Assembly (NCBI RefSeq): GCF_047948215.1
Contig: NC_134457.1
Location: 86,507,398 to 86,571,397 of the forward strand
Origin: Lycorma delicatula
Taxonomy: Eukaryota > Arthropoda > Insecta > Hemiptera > Fulgoridae
Length of the DNA stretch: 64,000 nucleotides
Direction of reading: 5' to 3'
In this document: positions 57,183-64,000 of the stretch, piece by piece
Position numbering within the stretch: the stretch's first letter is position 1
Layout: each line of letters begins with the position of its first letter
Notes under the pieces: model-generated
Told to the model about the DNA's origin: nothing
Seen by the model: only the letters and a program-made list of their open reading frames with translations
Databases searched by the model: none
Program-made: the position numbers and the translations under genes

Positions 57183-58930
57183 TTTATTTTGTGTTAATTA
57201 TTTATTCACAAAAATAAATTTCTACAAAGGTGCATGTAAAAATTCTGTTGCTTTGATATTTATACAGATATCAAGTTGATAATGTCTTTTGATATTATAA
57301 GTTTCAACATAAGATATAAATTTGCCATAATTAAATTATTTTAGAAAATTGATTCACTAACAGACATTACATAAAGTTACCAAGTGATAAATCATAAAAC
57401 ACAATTTAAAAAGAAGCACTAGATTTTTACTAGCACCATAATTCTTCTTTTTATTAATTGTAATTTATCCACATAGTCAAAGATTATGCTGTGAATTTTT
57501 TTGGAAAAAATTGGGAGGAGGCATAGTTTACCATATTGTTTGAGTACAGGATCAATTGATGCATTAAAAAATAGGTTTTAAGGCAAGTAAAGAATTTTAA
57601 ATTACATGTTGTTTTTTACAAAGTTCATTTATGTACTTACGAGTATTACATATTTGTTTTTTAAATTCTAAAAAATATTTAAAGTAACATTAAAAAATAA
57701 TTATCTTTTATAATATTTGTAAGCTTGATAAAAGATTTCACAGTTAAAGTTGTTAACATTTAATTTTTTAAGAACACCAATAAAAATTATATTTATTTAG
57801 AAAAAATACAAAAGCTAAACAGAATTCATTGCAACTTTAATGACATTTTAGCATATGTTGAAAACTGCCCATTATTACTAGTTAGTCTATTACAATTAAA
57901 TTATTATTACTGGATTATAGATATTGTTTAATTAAAAATTATAAAATTATTCATTTAATAACAAATTATCCAAAATCTGATAAATTATAGAGTAGTTATT
58001 ACCTTAAAAGTATAAGTATAAGTAAGTTATGATACGTTAAGATTAAGTAAGTAAGTATGGTATCAAAACGTTTTACAATAGTCTTGGATGACTGTTGAGA
58101 GTGTGAAGAATTAAAGAAAAAGTAAGTATTGAAAGAAAATAAAAATCAGTTAATGAGGAGTCAAATACTTGTAAAGCAATACAAATCAGTGTCAGTATTA
58201 TTATAAGCAATCTGTAATAAAGAACTTGAAACTATTACTAAGTATTCAAATAAGAATGCAAAGAATTATAGATGCACTGTGATGTAATAAAAAAAGAATT
58301 CTGATAGTGAATTGCTCTAGATTTTGGTATGTGAAAATATAGGTCAGCGAAATGCCCATAGTTCCTGACTTGAAAAATTGATTAATGATCTTTCTGAAGA
58401 TCCTTTATTGTTACCCTCTGCACTGATGAGTAGACTGCATCTGTATCCAAAGATAATTTCATAATATGAGTAAAAAACTATATTAGCAGTTTAAAAAAGT
58501 CATTCATCGCATGAACTGTGATTGTCTGACTCTAATGGACAAGCATTGCAGTATGCTTCTTATGTAGTTGTACCATTACAAGTCACATGAATAGTATTCC
58601 CTTAATGATTTCAGAAATTGTACATCATTTTCCGACAGTATGACATCTTTTTGCTGCCTTCATTCAAATTGATTTCATCTGCAATAAAATTAAAAAAAAC
58701 ATTTTTCTATTTTGAAGTCTCTTAATGAAACTTTAAGCTTTGTGAAACATTAATATTTATTTTTATTTAATTCTTCTTTCATCATTATGTATTTGAATAT
58801 AACTTTATGTCCTTAGGCTACTTCAAGAAGTCAGGAGTTTTTAGGATTAAAAAAAATCATCTCTCGATCACTTTCTTGTAATTCTTAATATCAGTTTATG
58901 TGGTCCATACATATGGACCATAACTGACAC
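57183..58930. other. Unassigned, with a possible decayed coding scrap
   Basis: Mostly AT-rich. From about 58290 to 58660 the + strand in broken frames gives NIGQRNAHSS, LEKLINDLSEDPLLLPSALM, LTLMDKH-like and IVHHFRQYDIFLLP-like readings. This suggests an old coding fragment, but I do not recognise the family. Confidence 0.4.
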
Positions 58931-58934
58931 TTAC

Positions 58935-59610
58935 CCCTTCAGGCAGGGAGCACGTGAATGTTGTACGTAAGTTGTATGTATCGACGGGTGGACGTGACAG
59001 TCTCGCAGTACGCAGTGCTTGCTTCAAAACTTCATCTCTTGCCATCTCGTAATGTTTATATGAAAAACTGGCTCTGTGTTATCACGAGGCTGCGTTCTTC
59101 CCTTCCGTGTTTTTATAACTGCATAGGATTGCATATCGGTGATGAAATACGATTTTGTTCTACGAAATTGAATGCTCTTCTTTCAGTCAGTTGCGTCAGC
59201 TGTGAGTAAATGAAAATGGCCGGGTCAAGCACGTCGTGTAAATCTTACATCAGAACAAATTATTGAATGTTTAGATGAGATGTGTGACAGTAACTTTAGA
59301 ATATTTGATAGTGACGAAAGTGATGAAGATTTTGAGCCAGAAAATCGTAATGAAAATAAAGAAGATTCTGAACAGAGTAGTAGCGATAGTGATGACGACA
59401 CTGATATACAAGTGAAGCGTACAAGAAAAGACATAGATTGGAGATGAGAAAAAGTGGCTGAATCTTCTGCTGAAAATTTGGTTTAAATTTGTGTAATAGT
59501 TTTGAAGCTATAATTTTTTACTTTTAGTACTGTAATACAGCTGCTGGTTGGGCATTTAAATTACCGGCAGTAGGGTATGGCTTTAAAAATTCAAATACCG
59601 GCTTGAAGGG
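58935..59610 (+). mobile_element. piggyBac-type element with both ends, internally deleted
   Basis: The left end CCCTTCAGGCAGG (58935-58947) and right end CCGGCTTGAAGGG (59598-59610) are inverted repeats matching at 11 of 13 positions. The right flank is TTAA (59611-59614) and the left flank TTAC (58931-58934), one base from the TTAA target that piggyBac elements duplicate. Only the N-terminal acidic region of a transposase is left inside. At 676 bp it is far too short for a full element (usually 2 to 3 kb), so it is a deletion derivative of the MITE kind. Confidence 0.78.
59209..59486 (+). pseudogene. piggyBac-type transposase N-terminus
   Basis: In one frame: ARRVNLTSEQIIECLDEM, then FRIFDSDESDEDFEPENRNE, a serine/aspartate run SEQSSSDSDDDTDIQ, and VKRTRKDIDWR. 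A stop is followed in the same frame by EKVAESSAENLV and a second stop. A short basic start, an E..I...LDE helix and a long acidic stretch ending in .DW are usual for piggyBac transposase N-termini. The catalytic domain with its aspartates and the C-terminal cysteine-rich domain are missing. No in-frame ATG directly precedes it. Confidence 0.7.
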
Positions 59611-62373
59611 TTAATAAATTAACAAAATTTCAGTCTGTTTTTGCAAATTATCAGCATATTTAAAAAAATTTACATCTATATTTAAAATTTTCATCTAAAA
59701 TAAACAAATTTTTTTATAGAAACCTCTCTTTTAAAGAGGTTTTAACTAAGAAAAAATTATGGATGTCTGAATCTTCATGTTCTATGAACAAGTAACTTCT
59801 ATTAACACCTTGTTTTTAATTTTTTGCATTTTTTTATATTTAGTACCTTTTTACATTCATGATTTTACATATTAATTGTTATTAAATATTAATACTGGTT
59901 TAACTAGTTTATCAATATTATTGCTGCATTACTTACATTACTTCAATTTTTTATTTATTTAGTTACATTTTTTAATTATTTGTTGCAGTTCCTTTTAATA
60001 TGTCCAAGTAAAGGCTGTGTCAATTTCTTTTTATTTATCATTGGTCTAATACACTTAACCATTCCTCATGTAATCTGTTTTATGTAGAATTATTTACAAA
60101 TCTGAATAAAATGTTGACTTTTTTCAAAAAATAAATCTAAGAGTAGTTCACCAGTTTCATACATGTCATAAACCAATCTATGTATTCCACCCCTTGCTTC
60201 TCCTAAACAAGGTTATTCTGTTATATGTCTATTGTCATATAAAAAAAGAATTTAGAGCTCCTTCAGATTTTGATTTTTAAATGGAGTCTTTTCTCAGGTA
60301 ATCATATTTTTATTTTTCCTCTTTAAAGATTTTGAAAACTTAATACCATTATCTTTAATTATTTCCTTTTTTAAGTAATCCATTCATTTTCTACTAAATA
60401 TATTTTTGCAGTCTCATGAAAAGTTTGTGTTTGGTAAATTTTAGCATTACATAATAAATTCTCTTTTTGTCTGTTTTTATCCAAACATTATTGTTAGTTT
60501 TTCTTTAGTTTCTTAAACTTCAAACTACATGTATCGCAACTAAATTATTGTCACTAACAATGACTGTATTATATCAGTACACCACAAGCACTTTTACCTT
60601 CTGTCCAGGATTGCTTATTAAGATCACTTATTCACAGATAACTAATGATCTGCCTGCAATCTGGAGATGGACCTTATTATCTGCAGCCAAGTTCTCAATT
60701 TGTAGGCCATAGGTTTTGTTTTTATTAAGTGTTTAAAATTAACAGTTGAGCTAAGGTACATTCATTTTTATTTATTTAATAATTGAATTGTTCATAATGC
60801 TACATATTGCTTTATTTATTTCTGTTATGATCTTAATATATTTTATAGAATAAACAATAATAGTATAGTCATTGACAAAATTTAATCTTTAACATTTTCT
60901 CATTCCTTTTTTCCATGATTTTTTTGTAAGTTACTTATTTTAGTAAATTAAGGTAACATCATAATTCACATTCCAGTCATTTAAAGGAAAATCATCAAAG
61001 TAATGGAAAATGTTGATTATTGGTTTAAAAAACTTGTTTCCTTCCTTGTTTTGAATTTCTTTTACAGCACACTTGTTATGACAAATCTTGTAAACTGTAT
61101 GATTCAAGCCTTCTGTTTCATAAGTCAGTAATTTTTATGATGTTTGAGAAAGTCAGGTAGTTATAAACAATGCATGAATCAAGTTTCTCTGAAATTTTTC
61201 CATATTTCAGGTGCAGTTAAGAAGGAATTTTATACCATCTAGATTGTGGAAAGAATCATTTTATGAAAGAAGAATGTGTAAAAAAATGTGCACTGTAAGC
61301 AAGATTGTTTGATATTGACATTATATTTGTAAAAAAAGCTGGAGAAGAGTTGGATAACTTTCCTGATATTGTCGTTAACAGATTTTTATTTCGAATTCAG
61401 CATAGGATTTTTAATTATTAATGATTTACTGCAATATTAGTGTACAATTGGGGAAAAAAATTATGTGTAAAAAAATTTGGGTCCAATTTGGCCTCCTATC
61501 AAATGAATTTTTGCCAAAAAATATATACATTACTTAAAGTGTAATTAAAAAACCAAAATTTTTAGTAAAAAATTTGTATTCCATTTGACTGACTCTCTTG
61601 CTCAACAACTACCTCATATAACAGCCACAGATTAAAAAACAGATAGAGTATCAGAAATAACAACAAATTCAAAAAAAGGTCTTTAATTCCTAAGTCAACT
61701 CCAATGTGACACCCTTTCCTTAAAAAAAGGTTTCCATGTCATCTCCATCAGTACTACATATGGATTTTCAATCTCAAAAATTACAGTTAAAAAAAATTGA
61801 TATTTTTCAGCCTAAAAATTTATTTATTGTAGGTAATTATTTACTTTGGTCCTATTTATTTACTTTTGTAGTATTTATTTACTTTGGTACTGTTGGTCCT
61901 GTTTGTTGTTATGTTATTCAAAAATGCTAAAAAAAAAGAAAATATGTTGTGATGTCCTCTTGTCTATTAGAATTAAAAATCAGGCCAAAGCTAGGAAATA
62001 TATAGTCAAATTTTAGTTATTTTGGTCAATTGGTTTAGGAAATATGTTTATTTCTAAAGTCTTTAGAGATAATGTAAAACATCCTCCCCATCATTAGTCA
62101 AATTGACTTGAAATGTTTGAATTTAAAATAACTAATAAGAACTTTCATTGTACCAAAGCTCAGTTTTCTATGACCAATTACAGATTTTAAAAATTCAAAA
62201 TTGCAAAAATTTCCCATTAATTTTGTCCAAACTTTAATGCCATCAATGTCCCCTTATACTGAAATTTTTTGAAGAATTTATCTTCAGCCAATCCTGAGAT
62301 AGTAATCAAAATACAGGCCAATACACATATGTACATACATCTTCCTGAAACTTCTGCACCATTTTTTAGGATT
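59611..62373. other. Unassigned; last part may be an interspersed repeat
   Basis: AT-rich with no coding signal. 61960-62373, together with the sequence resuming at 63403, reads as one continuous non-coding stretch once the LINE insertion is taken out. It may itself be a repeat into which the LINE jumped. The 64-codon frame at 61736-61930 is low-complexity. Confidence 0.45.
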
Positions 62374-63402
62374 AAGGGATCTTAAAAGGGAGGAGGGTGG
62401 ACTTAAAAGTCAGGTAGGACGGTGGACTATGCGTCTGATTCCGGACGTGAGTGCTTGGGTGGTACATAAGCATGGTGAAGTTGGATACTGCCTTACTCAA
62501 CTACTTTCGGGCCATGGGAACTTTGATAGCTATCAAAGTTGCACGGCGGGTTGCAGGTACTGTGCGACAGCTGACACAGCCGAACACACCTGGTTCGACT
62601 GTGTCAGGTGGGAGAACGAGAGACGTCAGATTCCGGTGGCCTTAACACCAGATAACGTCGTCAGACACATGCTCCAGAGTGAGAATGGATGGAGGGAGGT
62701 AGAGAGAGTGGCTCGTCTCGTACTAACAGCGAAGAGGCAGGAGGAACCCCCTTGACGTGCACACGGCCCTCAATGTCAAAAGAGGCGTCGAAATGTGTTT
62801 TGTTTTTGTAGTTGTTAATGTACTTCGCCAGGTTAGGAATCTATGACTGTATTATGTGTCTTTGCTCATGTTGTTGTTGGATTATGCTGCCGGATATACC
62901 GATGGACATGGAGTGGGGGGATATTGTGTGCGGTGCTCTACCGCTGACGGCGAAGGAGGCATGGCGCTACAAGTAATGAGGGGTCATGGGAATGCGTGGG
63001 TGATCGAGGACAGGTACTAGTCCATCTTGATGCGTGTAGGGGCCAGGGAGGCAGCCTCTATGCCTAGGGTGTTCGGGCCTACTCACGTGCAAGAGTGGGT
63101 GGGTTGGAGCTCCCCGATGATGGCATGGGGGGACGCGTAACTGTGAAGGACACACGAAATGTGTCTTGATCAGGTACAATAGGGATTGGAAGGGTGCTCT
63201 CCTGCAGAGAAAAATTCTGATCACCGGAAGAGGTGATTAGTATGTTTTCGAGGAGGCACGAGAAACCCCGATGGGATGTCTGAGTTCAGACGAGCTAGGG
63301 AGGGCAGACTGCGCTGCCATGAAACCCTGAGGCGACTGTGTTAAGCTTTTTAGTGTGGGCTGGTCTTGGGGGAGTTTTAAAAAAAAAGAAGGGATCTTAA
63401 AA
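62374..63402 (+). mobile_element. R1-clade LINE, 5'-truncated, with 14-bp target duplication
   Basis: The target duplication AAGGGATCTTAAAA occurs at 62374-62387 and, directly after the terminal A-run, at 63389-63402. The insert (62388-63388, about 1 kb) holds the last part of ORF2, a 3' UTR of about 630 bases and a short A-run at about 63379-63388. Near-intact duplications and an open reading frame suggest a fairly recent insertion. The insertion site is not the 28S rDNA target of classical R1. The 3' UTR shares a block, including the 18-mer CCGATGATGGCATGGGGG (63114-63131), with the I-group LINE. Confidence 0.9.
62390..62755 (+). CDS. R1-clade ORF2 C-terminal end (truncated)
   Basis: The frame enters from the truncation with SQVGRWTMRLIPDVSAWV and continues KHGEVGYCLTQLLSGHGNF to the stop at 62753-62755. 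The GRW..RLIPD.. and GEV.Y.L.Q.L.GHG blocks are conserved near the end of R1-clade ORF2. The CCHC-type motif CRYCATADTAEHTWFDC is complete. The ATG at 62429 is an internal methionine, not a start. No RT domain remains. It has no frameshift, unlike the other R1-type pieces in this window. Confidence 0.88.
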   Translation, partial: EEGGLKSQVGRWTMRLIPDVSAWVVHKHGEVGYCLTQLLSGHGNFDSYQSCTAGCRYCATADTAEHTWFDCVRWENERRQIPVALTPDNVVRHMLQSENGWREVERVARLVLTAKRQEEPP

Positions 63403-64000
63403 TATTGACGTTTACAGAAACCCCTTTACCAAAAGTTTTGGCTAATTATTGTACTTTCTATTTATAGATACGCTGCTGTAGCAGCAAAGAGCTGCAACTA
63501 GGAAAATAAAAATATATAAGATTATTTGGGTTAATAGAGAATAACCACTGCACAGTGTAATTGAAATTAGGAATTAATATTGTGAATGCTAAGGAAATTT
63601 TGCTCATTAAATAACTTGTATTATATTAAAATATGACATTGTGTCCTTACAACAGAGAACAAAGATAAATTATTTGTATCTGATACTGTAGTGCTTTGAA
63701 TGAAGAGACATATTGTACCTGCAAGAGACATACTGCAGGTTTTTCATCTTTGCTTTCCTTGCAAATGGCTCATAAAAAAAATTAATATAACTTATCCATA
63801 TAAATAAGAAAACCTATGAGTTCTGAATTCAACAGCAACAAAGATTAGATGCATGGCAAAAGAAAGCCACATATGAGAGTTGTTTGTTAAGTGTGCAAAG
63901 AAGAAATGATACTTATAGTACACTGTTACTCTTAGTTTACAACATATATCTTCCAGGAGCATACACTAAGATTGAATTGATCAGTTATTGTGATTTGTGA
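63403..64000. other. Unassigned
   Basis: AT-rich DNA to the end of the window with no recognisable gene. The first part is the right flank of the R1-clade insertion. Confidence 0.5.

Overview
The window is AT-rich, repeat-dense eukaryotic DNA with no prokaryotic traits (no operons, ribosome binding sites or compact genes). It looks like an insect genome. The tRNA-headed SINEs, I-group and R1-clade LINEs, BEL/Pao, Maverick and mariner/Tc1/piggyBac remnants point to an arthropod. A hemipteran is my best guess, but that rests on memory of similar repeats and is weak. I found no host protein-coding gene I can defend. Every recognisable coding stretch belongs to, or is best explained by, a mobile element or a multicopy family.

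Layout. 1-12.5 kb: unassigned AT-rich DNA, a clustered 13-nt repeat (2614-2793), two dead mariner copies in opposite orientations (about 4020-4930 +, 5875-6560 -) with a 586-bp inverted-repeat element between them, a tRNA-type SINE with a 15-bp target duplication (7640-7960), an antisense fragment of the main LINE family (9340-10100), an unidentified antisense retroelement-like stretch to 11340, and a second-type SINE (11345-11503). 12539-18854: a complete I-group non-LTR retrotransposon with 15-bp target site duplications, 5' UTR, ORF1 with CCHC knuckles, ORF2 (endonuclease, reverse transcriptase, RNase H, terminal CCHC) and 3' UTR. Only a few small indels break it, so it is the youngest large element here.

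19-27 kb: a TA/TG microsatellite, an inverted SINE, a Tc1/mariner-like transposase pseudogene in which all three catalytic acidic residues are changed, a cysteine-rich multicopy arthropod-type gene remnant, and a 740-bp non-coding repeat with an internal tandem duplication. 27-36 kb: two decayed R1-clade LINE pieces in the same orientation, two SINEs, and a Tigger/jerky transposase fragment. 36.7-45.7 kb: a pair of inverted arms of about 1.45 kb; the right arm leads straight into a decayed Maverick/Polinton protein-primed DNA polymerase. 46.6-50.6 kb: a SINE, a second transposase scrap, and a BEL/Pao pol remnant between 140-bp direct repeats. 52-64 kb: a chimeric SINE, a palindromic MITE with a partial relative 3 kb away, a deleted piggyBac element with both ends, and a short 5'-truncated R1-clade insertion with a 14-bp target duplication.

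The parts relate to each other mainly as parasites and hosts. The I-group LINE probably supplies, or shares, the 3' tail used by one SINE type. A tRNA head is joined to two different tails in different SINE copies. The I-group LINE and the R1-clade LINE share a stretch of 3' UTR although their proteins are from different clades. I see no convincing new cellular system. The most interesting leads are the modular exchange of SINE and LINE tails, the shared LINE 3' UTR block, the large inverted arms next to the Maverick polymerase, and several compact unexplained repeats.
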